Under the pieces are notes generated by a model. The model was not told the DNA's origin and searched no databases. It was given only the letters and a program-made list of their open reading frames with translations. The translations under genes were made by a program, and so were the position numbers. Shown piece by piece: positions 8,593 to 18,390 of a DNA stretch of 64,000 bases; position 1 is the stretch's first letter; every line of letters starts with the position of its first letter. The stretch comes from Methylococcaceae bacterium (GTDB taxonomy: Bacteria > Pseudomonadota > Gammaproteobacteria > Methylococcales > Methylomonadaceae), in the NCBI GenBank assembly GCA_030693065.1, contig JAUYBL010000007.1, positions 250,771 through 314,770 of the forward strand. Reading direction: 5' to 3'.

Positions 8593-11206
8593 AGCTGAAA
8601 CCCGCGCCGACTATATTGACCCTGCTTTAGTCGCGGCGGGCTGGGGTGTAGTTGATGGCAGCCGGATTCGGCGGGAATATCCGATCACCTTGGGCCGCAT
8701 CGAAGGTCACGGCAAACGCGGCAAAGCCGTAACTGCCGATTATGTACTGGAATACCGCAACACCAAGTTGGCGGTGGTCGAAGCCAAAGCTTGGGATAAG
8801 CCGCTGACAGAGGGCGTCGGTCAGGCCAAAGATTACGCAGGTAAATTGGCCGTTCGATTTACTTATGCCAGCAACGGGCAGGGCGTTTATGGCATTGATA
8901 TGGATACCGGTGTTGAGGGTGAGCAGGTTGGTTTTCCGTCGCCAGATGAATTGTGGAATCGAACCTTTGCGGTGGAAAACTTCTGGCGTGACCGCTTTGC
9001 CGCCGTGCCGTTTGAAGATCGCGGCGGCTATTTTCAAGGCCGTTACTATCAGGATATTGCCGTTGAACGAGTGTTGCAGGCTATCGCCAACGGCCAAGAC
9101 CGTATCTTGCTGACCCTGGCAACCGGTACTGGCAAAACCTTTATCGCCTTTCAATTGGCCTGGAAACTGTTTCAAAGTCGCTGGAATCTGGCCGATTGGA
9201 AGGTAGCTTCAAAGCCCTCTCCGGAGGGAGAGGGTTGGGTGACGACTGCAGGGATGCAGGAGGTAGAGCAACGCAAGGAGCAGTTGCCGCAGGGAAATCA
9301 AAATGAGGAAAAAACACTTGAATTACCCCCTCATCCCAGCCTTCTCCCTCAGGGAGAAGGAGCCAACGCTCTTAATTCAACGCCTTTGAAAGGCGAACCA
9401 ACCCGCAGACCACGCATTTTGTTTTTAGCCGACCGCAACATTCTGGCGAATCAGGCGTTCAATGCGTTTTCTGCATTCCCTGAAGATGCGTTGGTGCGCA
9501 TTGAACCCGCCGACATTCGCAAGAAAGGTAAGGTGCCGAAGAACGGCAGTTTGTTCTTTACCATTTTTCAGACTTTCATGTCGGGCCAAGCCACTGATAC
9601 CGTTCGGGCTGAGCCTATCGAAGCCCTTCGACCCGCTCAGGGCGAACGGCGTTGTTACTTCGGGGAATACCCGCCCGACTTTTTTGACTTCATCGTCATC
9701 GACGAATGTCACAGAGGCGGTGCCAACGACGAAAGCAATTGGCGCGGCATTTTGGATTATTTTTCACCTGCCGTACAGCTCGGTCTAACTGCCACTCCCA
9801 AGCGAAAAGATAACGTCGACACTTACGCTTACTTCGGCGAACCGGTGTTCATCTACTCACTAAAAGACGGAATTAACGACGGCTTTTTGACGCCGTTCCG
9901 GGTCAAGCAAATTGCCACGACCATGGACGATTATGTATTTACCTCCGACGACACGGTGGTAGAAGGCGAAATCGAGGCCGGCAAACGCTATGAAGAAAAA
10001 GACTTTAACAAGATCATCGAAATCAGGGAACGGGAGTTTAAGCGCGTGGAAATTTTCATGTCGCAAATCGACCAGCGTGAAAAAACCATCGTATTTTGCG
10101 CCAACCAAAGCCACGCCCTACTGATTCGCGATTTGATCAATCAGGTTAAAACCAGCACTGATCCCAACTATTGCCAGCGGGTTACTGCTAACGATGGTGC
10201 TCTCGGCGAGCAGTGGTTGCGCGACTTTCAGGATAACGAAAAAACTATCCCGACCATTTTGACCACCTCGCAAAAGCTGTCGACGGGTGTTGATGCCCGC
10301 AATGTGCGCAATATTGTCTTGCTTAGACCGATCAATTCGATGATCGAATTCAAGCAGATCATCGGACGCGGCACCCGGCTTTATGATGGCAAGGATTACT
10401 TCACCATTTACGATTTCGTCAGGGCGCACCATCACTTTAGCGATTCGGAGTGGGATGGCGAACCCGTTGATCCGGACGTGTGTAGTCAATGCGGCAATTT
10501 TCCTTGCCGCTGTGAGAAAGCACCGCCGAAACCTTGTGCTGTCTGCGGCGAGCAGCCTTGCCAGTGTCCGAAAGAAGCCTGTCCTGAATGTGGTCAAGAC
10601 CCTTGCGCCTGCCGCAAAAAAGTCAAAGCCAAAATCAAATTGGCCGACGGCAAAGAACGCACTATTCAACACATGACAGTGACCAGCTTCTGGCATCCGG
10701 ACGGCACGCCGATGTCGGCTGCACAATTCCTGGAAGCGTTGTTTGGAAAGCTACCGGAGTTTTTCAAGGATGAAGAAGAACTGCGCAATTTATGGAGCGA
10801 GCCGACTACGCGCAGAAAACTATTGGAAGGCTTGGCGGAAAATGGCTTTGGTAAAGATCAACTGGATGAAATGCAGCGAGTGATTGAAGCTGAAAACAGT
10901 GACTTATTCGATGTGCTGGCCCATGTTGCTTATGCGTTAACACCGATCAGCCGTGAAAATCGCGCCGGTTCCGCCCGCATCGAAATTGGTCGTCATTTCA
11001 ATTACAAGCAACAAGCCTTCCTGGATTTTGTGTTGTCGCATTACGTGAGTGTCGGCGTGGAAGAACTGGATCAAGCAAAGCTGACACCGTTGCTGCGGCT
11101 TAAATATCACAACTCGATAGCCGATGCGGTGATTGATTTGGGTAAGCCGGAAGCAATTGGCCAAGTGTTTGCCGGTTTTCAGAAGTATTTGTATCAACAG
11201 GCATAA
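8585..11206 (+). CDS. hsdR: Type I restriction endonuclease subunit HsdR with two repeat-derived insertions
   Basis: This 873-residue HsdR cuts unmethylated DNA after ATP-driven translocation. The N-terminal nuclease shows D52 and E66xK68. The helicase has ATGTGKT at 179-185, DECH at 373-376 and GLTATPKR after it. The C-terminal part holds three tandem CxxCGxxPCxC units (about residues 633-675), a probable zinc-binding stretch common in this HsdR group. Two segments look foreign. Residues 211-259, between helicase motifs I and Ia, are encoded by a palindromic repeat element. Residues 339-355, before DECH, are encoded by a second palindrome. Both keep the frame open. The rest is conserved, so the protein may still work, but its activity should not be assumed. 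Confidence 0.92.
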   Translation: MNEAETRADYIDPALVAAGWGVVDGSRIRREYPITLGRIEGHGKRGKAVTADYVLEYRNTKLAVVEAKAWDKPLTEGVGQAKDYAGKLAVRFTYASNGQGVYGIDMDTGVEGEQVGFPSPDELWNRTFAVENFWRDRFAAVPFEDRGGYFQGRYYQDIAVERVLQAIANGQDRILLTLATGTGKTFIAFQLAWKLFQSRWNLADWKVASKPSPEGEGWVTTAGMQEVEQRKEQLPQGNQNEEKTLELPPHPSLLPQGEGANALNSTPLKGEPTRRPRILFLADRNILANQAFNAFSAFPEDALVRIEPADIRKKGKVPKNGSLFFTIFQTFMSGQATDTVRAEPIEALRPAQGERRCYFGEYPPDFFDFIVIDECHRGGANDESNWRGILDYFSPAVQLGLTATPKRKDNVDTYAYFGEPVFIYSLKDGINDGFLTPFRVKQIATTMDDYVFTSDDTVVEGEIEAGKRYEEKDFNKIIEIREREFKRVEIFMSQIDQREKTIVFCANQSHALLIRDLINQVKTSTDPNYCQRVTANDGALGEQWLRDFQDNEKTIPTILTTSQKLSTGVDARNVRNIVLLRPINSMIEFKQIIGRGTRLYDGKDYFTIYDFVRAHHHFSDSEWDGEPVDPDVCSQCGNFPCRCEKAPPKPCAVCGEQPCQCPKEACPECGQDPCACRKKVKAKIKLADGKERTIQHMTVTSFWHPDGTPMSAAQFLEALFGKLPEFFKDEEELRNLWSEPTTRRKLLEGLAENGFGKDQLDEMQRVIEAENSDLFDVLAHVAYALTPISRENRAGSARIEIGRHFNYKQQAFLDFVLSHYVSVGVEELDQAKLTPLLRLKYHNSIADAVIDLGKPEAIGQVFAGFQKYLYQQA
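9215..9360 (+). repeat. MITE-like element with hairpin ends, in frame inside hsdR
   Basis: The left end is CCCTCTCCGGAGGGAGAGGG (9215-9234), a hairpin with 8-bp arms. The right end, 9340-9360, is a second hairpin with perfect 10-bp arms. The two ends are also inverted relatives of each other: GGGAGAGGGTTGGGTGA on the left matches the complement of TCATCCCAGCCTTCTCCC with a few mismatches. The whole 146-bp unit resembles a non-coding palindromic mobile repeat, yet it is read through as HsdR residues 211-259. A further module (9243-9289) is nested inside it. Confidence 0.75.
9243..9289 (-). repeat. Nested repeat module, copy 1 (47 bp, inside hsdR element)
   Basis: Read on the minus strand, this begins CGGCAACTGCTCC, continues with a TGCGTTG core and CTACCTCCTGCATCC, and ends CTGCAGTCG. 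The same start and end recur at 12139-12209 and 19280-19349. The ends form an imperfect terminal inverted repeat (CAACTGC against CGACTGC). Here it encodes the HsdR stretch around residues 220-235. Confidence 0.7.
9600..9649. repeat. Palindromic TTCG repeat in frame inside hsdR
   Basis: CCGTTCGGGCTGAGCC on the left pairs with the complement of GCTCAGGGCGAACGG on the right, giving about 24-base arms with several mismatches. The sequence belongs to the same family as the element at 12074-12220, which begins CCGTTCGCCCTGAGCC. It is translated as HsdR residues 339-355, just before the DECH box region. Confidence 0.72.
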
Positions 11207-11220
11207 GTAAGCAGCCAGGG

Positions 11221-11265
11221 ATTTTTCCGTTCATGGTTCGATAAGCTCACCACGAACGGAAAAAT
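11221..11265. repeat. Palindromic repeat after hsdR, possible terminator
   Basis: ATTTTTCCGTTCATGGT and ACCACGAACGGAAAAAT are complementary over 17 bp with a single mismatch, around the loop TCGATAAGCTC. This is the simple form of the repeat family whose interrupted form is at 12121-12220. Placed 14 bases after the hsdR stop, it could stop transcription in either direction because the stem is flanked by A and T runs. Confidence 0.65.
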
Positions 11266-11299
11266 TTACCACCTCATAACGACAAGACTCTAAAGCAAA

Positions 11300-12040
<741 letters not shown>

Positions 12041-12073
12041 ATCCTCTCTACTAAATCTTCAATATCGGATTAT

Positions 12074-12220
12074 CCGTTCGCCCTGAGCCTGTCGAAGGGT
12101 GGATGGTTATATCCAACCACTCATGGTTCGACAAGCTCTCGGCAACTGCTCCTGCGTTGCACTATCTCCCGCATGCCCGATAAAGCGGGGCAGGCTCTCC
12201 CTGCAGTCGACCACGAACGG
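12074..12220 (+). repeat. Composite palindromic repeat with nested module, copy 2
   Basis: The element runs from CCGTTCGCCCTGAGCC to CCACGAACGG in the gap after gmk. Its second half starts CATGGTTCGACAAGCTC like the simple repeat at 11221. It is then broken at 12139-12209 by a 71-bp module (TCGGCAACTGCTCC... to CTGCAGTCG) before resuming with ACCACGAACGG. This is the clearest evidence that the module is an insertion into an older repeat. The module core here contains extra sequence (GCCCGATAAAGCGGGGC, itself a small palindrome). Confidence 0.7.
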
Positions 12221-12227
12221 TTGAATT

Positions 12228-12998
12228 CTACTTAATCTTCGCCAACCAGCTAACAACTCGTTTACCTAGCAAACCCTCGTCATGCAGGTATTGATGACCT
12301 TCGTCATTGATGGCTAATTGCCGATAATCGGTATTTTCTTTGGTCACCAAGCGCCTATCTCTCGCGCTTTCGGTGACATCCGGCAAATCCAAGGCACCGT
12401 AAACATCCAGCACCGGAATTTTGATATTTTTGATAAATGCTATCGTTTGAGCTGTTTGGCTGTTTGTTTCAGGCACCGGCAAGCTGATCGCAACAATGGC
12501 TTTAATATCAGCTGGTTGTTCACTTTGTGCATACACCGCTTGCAAAGCCCCCAAGCCGTAACCCACCACGGCAATGTTTTTGGCGCCGTTATCTTTGGCG
12601 TATTTAATTCCCGCTTGTAGTCGGGCCAAGGCTTCAGGAAACAACGGGTAATAATCTTCGGCCCCTGCGCCTAATTCTCGTAACGGCAGTTGCAGCGATA
12701 ACGTGGCCCAATTGTAAGCAGGCAATAAACGTCGCAACTGATAAATCACAGCCTGTTGATCGGGATGACCACCTAAGTCATGCAGCAAAATAACCGTACC
12801 ATTGCTGGCAGGTTTTTCTGTTTCCGCATATAGGGCTAAAAATTTGGTCGGCCCAGCCTCTAGCCAGACTTGTTTACCGTAGCTCAAGGTTTTATTGATG
12901 GTTTCGGCGACATCAGCTTCACGTTTGACGTCACCGGCGTGTACTTGGCTGACAGTAAGGCTGAGTAGCAGGGCTAAAATGAACCTGGTTTTACACAT
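12228..12998 (-). CDS. DUF3530-like alpha/beta hydrolase-fold protein, exported
   Basis: This 256-residue protein has a signal peptide (FILALLLSLTVSQVHA) and an alpha/beta-hydrolase layout: LLHDLGG as oxyanion region, VVGYGLGAL at the nucleophile elbow, a late acidic region and INDEGHQYL with a terminal His. The nucleophile position in GYGLG is Gly rather than Ser, a feature I associate with the DUF3530 family, so classical esterase activity is doubtful. It begins nine bases after flgL and is probably the last gene of the flagellar operon. Its role is unknown. Confidence 0.75.
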   Translation of the reverse strand: MCKTRFILALLLSLTVSQVHAGDVKREADVAETINKTLSYGKQVWLEAGPTKFLALYAETEKPASNGTVILLHDLGGHPDQQAVIYQLRRLLPAYNWATLSLQLPLRELGAGAEDYYPLFPEALARLQAGIKYAKDNGAKNIAVVGYGLGALQAVYAQSEQPADIKAIVAISLPVPETNSQTAQTIAFIKNIKIPVLDVYGALDLPDVTESARDRRLVTKENTDYRQLAINDEGHQYLHDEGLLGKRVVSWLAKIK

Positions 12999-13006
12999 CC
13001 TGAATA

Positions 13007-13903
13007 CTACAAATACTTAAACAGCGACAGGTTTTGCACTTTAGCAAACGACTGTTGTGCTGCTTGTAGCGAGGTATTTTGCAGATTGAATTTGCTAATC
13101 GCCGAGGCGTAATCCAAATCTTCTGTGTCAGAAAGCACTTTGGTCATTTCCGCCGCGTAATCAAGATGATTTTCTTCTTGCCGATCCAGCGTATTGAGCC
13201 TGACACCGACTGACGATTGCGTGGTGATTATTTTATCCAGTGCGGTTTTCAAATCGTCCAATGACGCGGCACTGGGGGTGTTGTTTTTCATCGCAGTGGC
13301 GAATTTATCGATAGCTTCCAAGGTGCTATCGACGCCCGGTGTACCAAAGACGCTGGTGCCTAAATCGCCATCTGCCATTTGCCGATCGGCGCTTATTTGT
13401 AACACACGCGGACCGCTTGCGCTGCCGCCGTAACTATAAAGTCCTGAGCCTGGAGCGGTTTCGGTAAAGCTTGGTTGGTTACTGTTAAATCCAGAAAATA
13501 TATACTCGCCGTTAGCATTTTGGGTGTTCGCCAAGCCGGCTAATTGCTCGTTAAGTGCGCGCATTTCTGTGGCAATCGCAATCCGATCACTGGGTGAATT
13601 GCTGCCATTTAAGCCTTGCACGCCCAAGTCTTTGACTTTGTGCATCAAGTCCACAGCGCTCTGTAATACGCCATCTGCCAATCCTAACCGTTGCCTGGTC
13701 GAGTTGATGTTGCTTTGATATTGCTCGGTTTGTTTAATCGTTTGGTTAAGATCAACTACCTTGGCAGCAGCCATTGGATCATCGGCAGGCGTCAGATTTT
13801 TTTTACCGGATGACAACTGCATCTGGGTTTTGTTCATCTTGGCTTGTTGGTCAAGCAATGAGCTGAGACTGGTTTGTTGAGTAAAAGCGGTTGAAATACG
13901 CAT
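13007..13903 (-). CDS. flgL: Flagellar hook-filament junction protein FlgL
   Basis: FlgL (HAP3) joins hook-associated FlgK to the flagellin filament. The 298-residue protein begins MRISTAFTQQTSL and has the flagellin-like N-terminal helices (QTQMQLSSGKKNLTPADDP) and the C-terminal helix (LQNTSLQAAQQSFAKVQNLSLFKYL). It is normal for the family. It follows flgK by nine bases in the flgB-flgL operon. Confidence 0.95.
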   Translation of the reverse strand: MRISTAFTQQTSLSSLLDQQAKMNKTQMQLSSGKKNLTPADDPMAAAKVVDLNQTIKQTEQYQSNINSTRQRLGLADGVLQSAVDLMHKVKDLGVQGLNGSNSPSDRIAIATEMRALNEQLAGLANTQNANGEYIFSGFNSNQPSFTETAPGSGLYSYGGSASGPRVLQISADRQMADGDLGTSVFGTPGVDSTLEAIDKFATAMKNNTPSAASLDDLKTALDKIITTQSSVGVRLNTLDRQEENHLDYAAEMTKVLSDTEDLDYASAISKFNLQNTSLQAAQQSFAKVQNLSLFKYL

Positions 13904-13912
13904 AATAATCTC

Positions 13913-15535
13913 CTAGCGCACCGCGCCAAGCAAAGTATCGAATAATGACTTGGTGATTGAAATTGACTGGGCCGATGCTTGATAAGCATTTTGAAATTTA
14001 ATCAGATTGGCCGCTTCTTCATCCAAATTAACGCCAGCTAAATTTTCTCGCGACGTTTTTGCCTGATTAAGCACCACTTCTTGTGCTGCACTGCTGATAC
14101 TGGCGGCATGGGTCAGATCGCCAACTTTGGCAACCAATTGTCCATAAACTTCAGTAAACGATGATTTACCCCCCAATAAAGCGGCTTTACTTTCCAGTTG
14201 GGCCATTTTTAAGGCGTTGGTATTATCGCCAGGGCCAGCGGTTGGATTGCTCGCGGCGGCAATTTGTCTGGGGTCGGTGATGGCGACAGTAAGCTTTTTC
14301 GCCGCTTCCATCGTGGGCCTGACTAAAAAGCTGTCGCCCGCATTCAAGCCGCTGGGCGTTAGCGTAAATCCGGGGCCGGTAATGGGTGAGCCGGCATAAG
14401 TCGTTGTGGTGTTATCGCTTAATTGTTTTAACTGGTAGTTGGTGCCATCGTAACTCAACAAATAATCACTGGCTGCCAAATTGGTGCTGGGGGCTGAATA
14501 GCTGGCAGTCAGTGTGCCCGGACCAGATTGATTGGCAAACACGGGGATAGCAGGCGCACCAAAGTTAAATAAAGGTGTGCCGGAGTTACCGTTTAAATCG
14601 CGTCCGGAGGTTTGCAGCGCATTAAATTCAGTCGCGAAGCCAGCGGCAATCAAGCCCAATTGATTTTGCGCGGGATCTAACACGTCATCTCTAAATTTAA
14701 GTGCCCCGGCTAATTCACCGCCAGTCACTTGATTGGTTATATTTTGGCCGTTAATCAAAACATTTTTTTGTGACGCATCGGTTGCTGAATTTCCAAGCGA
14801 CATACGCGAGGCATTGAGCCCCAGCACCAACGATTGACCACTGCCGACAAACACGCTCATAGAGCCATCGGCCTGAGCCACTGTTGACACGCTGATTTTT
14901 TCGGCAATTTTGGCAACTAATGCATCGCGCTGATCGAGTAAGTCATTCGGTAAGCGCTCAGTTGAAGACAGGCCGGATTCGATGATGATTTTGCCATTGA
15001 GCTCAGCGATACTTTTAGCGTAACTGTTGATGTCATCAGTAATCGCCTGCATTTGGTTATTGGTTTGCTGACGCAAGGCATTAAATTGAGTCGATAAATT
15101 TGTAAACTGGTCAGTTAAAGATTCCGCGTTAGACAGCATCACCTGTCTGGCGGGTATCGAGGCCGGATCATTGGCCACTTCATTCACGGCACTAAAAAAT
15201 GCTTTTAGGGTAGGCGATAAACCGGTCGATTGATTGGCAATCAGGTTGTCGACTTGCGAGGCCATTTTATAAAAACCATTGGTTTCTGAAAATGCCGAGG
15301 TAGAAGTGTTTAGTTGACCGGTAATAAATTGATCATAGCTGCGTGCGACCGTGGCGACATTAACGCCGTTACCAATAAAACCGACGCCGCTATAGTCTGA
15401 TTGGCGCGTCGCGTATTCGGTACGCTGACGGCTGTAGCCCTCGGTGTTGACGTTGGCAATGTTATGACTGGCGGTTTCCAAGGACCGCTGTGCGGCCATC
15501 AACCCAGATAATGCAGTACCGATAATGCTGCTCAT
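13913..15535 (-). CDS. flgK: Flagellar hook-associated protein FlgK
   Basis: FlgK (HAP1) is the first junction protein between hook and filament. This 540-residue protein opens with the flagellar rod-hook signature (ALSGLMAAQRSLETASHNIANVNTEGYSRQ region) and closes with the conserved NLIKFQNAYQASAQSISITKSLFDTLLG helix. The central domain is Ser/Thr/Asn/Gly-rich and variable. Its start overlaps the flgJ stop by four bases (ATGA). Confidence 0.96.
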   Translation of the reverse strand: MSSIIGTALSGLMAAQRSLETASHNIANVNTEGYSRQRTEYATRQSDYSGVGFIGNGVNVATVARSYDQFITGQLNTSTSAFSETNGFYKMASQVDNLIANQSTGLSPTLKAFFSAVNEVANDPASIPARQVMLSNAESLTDQFTNLSTQFNALRQQTNNQMQAITDDINSYAKSIAELNGKIIIESGLSSTERLPNDLLDQRDALVAKIAEKISVSTVAQADGSMSVFVGSGQSLVLGLNASRMSLGNSATDASQKNVLINGQNITNQVTGGELAGALKFRDDVLDPAQNQLGLIAAGFATEFNALQTSGRDLNGNSGTPLFNFGAPAIPVFANQSGPGTLTASYSAPSTNLAASDYLLSYDGTNYQLKQLSDNTTTTYAGSPITGPGFTLTPSGLNAGDSFLVRPTMEAAKKLTVAITDPRQIAAASNPTAGPGDNTNALKMAQLESKAALLGGKSSFTEVYGQLVAKVGDLTHAASISSAAQEVVLNQAKTSRENLAGVNLDEEAANLIKFQNAYQASAQSISITKSLFDTLLGAVR

Positions 15536-16572
15536 GACAATGACTCGGTTGAAGCAATTTTAATTTCGTCCATGGCACTCATAGAGTTGCTTTGGTAAAT
15601 ACTCATTACTTTTTCCGCGTAACGAGGATCGGTCGCATAGCCTGCTTGTTGCAGCTCATGCATATAGCGTTGGGTATTACCGGCTTGTTTTAATGCCTGC
15701 TGATAACGCGGATTGCTTTTAATAAAGTCGACATAGTCGTTAAAACTTTCTTTAAACGACCCATAAGTTCTAAATCCTGCATTCACCTTTTGCGCGACGC
15801 CATGGTCAAATTCCAGCGTTGACACCTTAGCTTGTGGGCCTTGCCACGATTTATCGGCCTTGATGTTGAAAACATTAAAACTGCTTTCGCCGTCGCGGGT
15901 TTTAATCAATGATTTTCCCCAGCCGCTTTCTAATGCTGCCTGCGCCAAAATAGCTTTAGGTTCAACACCCAGTTCTTTAGCGGCTTGCTCGGCATAAGGC
16001 TGGAGTTGCCGGACAAATTGTTCAGCAGACCTTATTGGTCCAGCCGATTCACCCTTGGCGGTGATGGGTGTGATGTCTTGCTTTAACTTGCTGGTATCGT
16101 GCGGATACGAGCTAATAGTCACTGCACCGTCTTGATATTCAGATCCCGGCTGCACAGCTTTGGCCGCGGCAGGCGCATCACCGGCATGGGTATGTTGTAT
16201 CGAGCCTTTGTCGGCACTGGAAGAGCGGTTGAGAAAATCTTCTGTTTCTAATTTTTCTTGTTTGTCTTCGGGCTCTTCTTTACGCATTTGCTTAACGATT
16301 AAATCAGCCAGTCCAATGCCTGGTTTGCCGGCCAGATGCACGGCCAGCTGTTGATCGTACATGTCGTTATAAAACTTGCTTTGGTCATTATCCAGAATGC
16401 CTTCTGCCAATTTGGCTTCCCGCATGCCTTTCAATACATTGTTGATAAATATCGATTCAAACTGCTTGGCAACTTCCTTGAGTGCTTCCGGCGATTCCTT
16501 TCTGGCATCGTTTTTAAGCTTGGCCAGACCATTAAAATCGGTATAGACATCGGCGTTATTGACGTTTTGCAT
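15532..16572 (-). CDS. flgJ: Flagellar rod assembly protein / peptidoglycan hydrolase FlgJ
   Basis: FlgJ caps the growing rod and opens peptidoglycan for it. The N-terminal rod-binding domain (residues about 20-100, with KEVAKQFESIFINNVLKGMR) is followed by an acidic and variable linker. The C-terminal glucosaminidase domain contains the catalytic Glu in AQAALESGWGKS and the VSTLEFDHG and YATDPRYAEKV segments. The total is 346 residues from the ATG at 16572. This start has AGGAG upstream; the TTG at 16578 is too close to it. This is the two-domain form found in beta- and gammaproteobacteria. Confidence 0.95.
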   Translation of the reverse strand: MQNVNNADVYTDFNGLAKLKNDARKESPEALKEVAKQFESIFINNVLKGMREAKLAEGILDNDQSKFYNDMYDQQLAVHLAGKPGIGLADLIVKQMRKEEPEDKQEKLETEDFLNRSSSADKGSIQHTHAGDAPAAAKAVQPGSEYQDGAVTISSYPHDTSKLKQDITPITAKGESAGPIRSAEQFVRQLQPYAEQAAKELGVEPKAILAQAALESGWGKSLIKTRDGESSFNVFNIKADKSWQGPQAKVSTLEFDHGVAQKVNAGFRTYGSFKESFNDYVDFIKSNPRYQQALKQAGNTQRYMHELQQAGYATDPRYAEKVMSIYQSNSMSAMDEIKIASTESLS

Positions 16573-16586
16573 GACCAACGCTCCTA

Positions 16587-17690
16587 CTAAATAACAATTA
16601 ACTCAGCCCGTAATGCGCCAGCTGATTTAAGCGCTTCCAAAATAGCCACCAAATCACTGGGAGCCGCGCCGACGTTATTGACTGCTTTAACAATTTGATC
16701 CAATGACACGCCGGGATTAAAGACAAACATGTGGTTTTTTTCTTCTTCGACTTTTACGTCCGATTTAGGTGTGACCACGGTTTTGCCATCTGAGAATGCA
16801 TTAGGCTGACTGACTTGCGGATTTTCACTGATCGTTACCGTCAAACTGCCATGCGACACCGCGGCAGGTTGCACTCTGACTTTGCTGTTAATGACAACTG
16901 TACCGGTACGTGAGTTAACGATAATTCGTGCCGGAGCGTCATCAGGAGAGACGTCCATATTCTCAACCATCGATGCAAAAATCACTTTTTGACCGGGGTC
17001 AATGGGGGCATTAACTTTGATCGACGTTGCATCCAACGGTTTGGCGGTATTGGGTCCAAGCACTTTATTGATGGACTCAGCTACCCGGCTGGCAGTGGTG
17101 AAATCAGACGCATGTAAGTTAAAGGTTAAGGAATTGCTTTCTGTAAATGGCGCATTGACAGCCCGTTCGACAGTGGCACCATTTGGTATACGACCAACAC
17201 TGGGATTATTAACGGTAACACTGGAACCATCCTGACCCGATGCCGATAATCCGCTAACCACCAAACTGCCTTGGGCGATTGCATACACCTGACCATCCGC
17301 ACCTTTAAGTGGGCTCATTAATAAGGTACCGCCACGTAAACTTTTTGCATCACCAATTGAAGACACGGTGACATCAATTTGTTGACCTGGTTTAGAAAAA
17401 GCCGGAAGTTCAGCCTGAACGGCTACTGCGGCGATGTTTTTGGCTTTTGGATCGACGCCGGGCGGAAAAGTCACTCCCAAGCGCGCCAACATGCTGCGTA
17501 AACTTTGTCCGGTAAATAAGGTTTTGTCGCCAGATTTATCTAAACCGGTGACCAAGCCATAACCCACCAGTTGATTAGTGCGCACGCCTTCAATACTGGC
17601 AATATCTTTAATACGCTCAGCATAAGCCGCATCAACACAGACAGTGGCGACTAAAACCAACCAGCCAAACTGCTTAAGTAACGTTTTCAT
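16587..17690 (-). CDS. flgI: Flagellar P-ring protein FlgI
   Basis: FlgI forms the periplasmic P-ring around the rod. The start at 17690 gives 367 residues with a signal peptide cleaved near AAYA-ERIKD (residues 21-28) and the diagnostic [26 protein letters not shown] N-terminal block. A longer in-frame reading to 17780 would overlap flgH and lacks the signal peptide at the start. The protein is full length and lies between flgH and flgJ. Confidence 0.96.
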   Translation of the reverse strand: MKTLLKQFGWLVLVATVCVDAAYAERIKDIASIEGVRTNQLVGYGLVTGLDKSGDKTLFTGQSLRSMLARLGVTFPPGVDPKAKNIAAVAVQAELPAFSKPGQQIDVTVSSIGDAKSLRGGTLLMSPLKGADGQVYAIAQGSLVVSGLSASGQDGSSVTVNNPSVGRIPNGATVERAVNAPFTESNSLTFNLHASDFTTASRVAESINKVLGPNTAKPLDATSIKVNAPIDPGQKVIFASMVENMDVSPDDAPARIIVNSRTGTVVINSKVRVQPAAVSHGSLTVTISENPQVSQPNAFSDGKTVVTPKSDVKVEEEKNHMFVFNPGVSLDQIVKAVNNVGAAPSDLVAILEALKSAGALRAELIVI

Positions 17691-17703
17691 GTCCAACTCC
17701 ACC

Positions 17704-18378
17704 CTAAAACGGGAACCACGCACTAAAGAAAATTCTTGATACCCAGCCCATTTTGCTGGCATCGGCCATGGCGCCGTCACCGGTATACATCAAGGTTGCA
17801 TCGGCCACTTTGTCGGATGAAATGATGTTGTTGGCGCTGATGTCGATCGGCCGGACGATACCGGAGAGCCGGATAAACTCATCGCCCTGATTTAGCGTCA
17901 CGCGCTTCTCGCCACGTACTTTTAAATTGCCGTTGGGTAATACCTCAACCACTGTGACCGAGATATTGCCCTTTAAGCTGTTGCTTTGATTGGCGCCGCC
18001 TTGACCTTTAAAGTCTTTTGCTGAAGAAATCTCGGTATCAAGATCTTGCCCGAAAATAGTGCCTGGGCTTACCCCCATCAACATCGGCGCACTGACTTTG
18101 ATACTGTTTTCTTTTTTCGCATTCAAATCGTCGGCTTTTTTCGCCTGGGTTTGTTCTTGCAGCGTAATCGTCAAAATATCCCCAACCCGAATCGCTTTGT
18201 TATCCTCAAACAAGCGCATATCGTAGCCAGACTGGTAAATTGAACCGCTACTTTGTACCGGCGGTCTTAAATCAGCCGGTGCCACTGGCGCAAAAGCAGG
18301 ATCACGTTGCGGTAAGGGTGTGCAGGCTGCCAGTGCCAATGGCAACAGCAGCAGCAATTTGGATTTATTCAGACTCAT
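17704..18378 (-). CDS. flgH: Flagellar L-ring lipoprotein FlgH
   Basis: FlgH builds the outer-membrane L-ring. The 224-residue protein has a lipoprotein signal with LAAC, lipidated Cys at residue 19. FlgH blocks follow: [37 protein letters not shown] and the C-terminal [10 protein letters not shown]. The ATG at 18378 is preferred to GTG at 18390 because GGTGG lies at good spacing. It follows flgG by 12 bases. Confidence 0.96.
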   Translation of the reverse strand: MSLNKSKLLLLLPLALAACTPLPQRDPAFAPVAPADLRPPVQSSGSIYQSGYDMRLFEDNKAIRVGDILTITLQEQTQAKKADDLNAKKENSIKVSAPMLMGVSPGTIFGQDLDTEISSAKDFKGQGGANQSNSLKGNISVTVVEVLPNGNLKVRGEKRVTLNQGDEFIRLSGIVRPIDISANNIISSDKVADATLMYTGDGAMADASKMGWVSRIFFSAWFPF

Positions 18379-18390
18379 TTTCGCCACCAC

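Noticed and set aside
9181..9400. hsdR as a frameshifted pseudogene
   Set aside because: Despite two repeat insertions the frame stays open through all helicase motifs and the C-terminal domain, so it is listed as an intact gene with insertions.
10118..10726. 202-residue open frame on the minus strand inside hsdR
   Set aside because: It is a mirror of the hsdR coding bias across the Cys-rich region and shows no protein features of its own.
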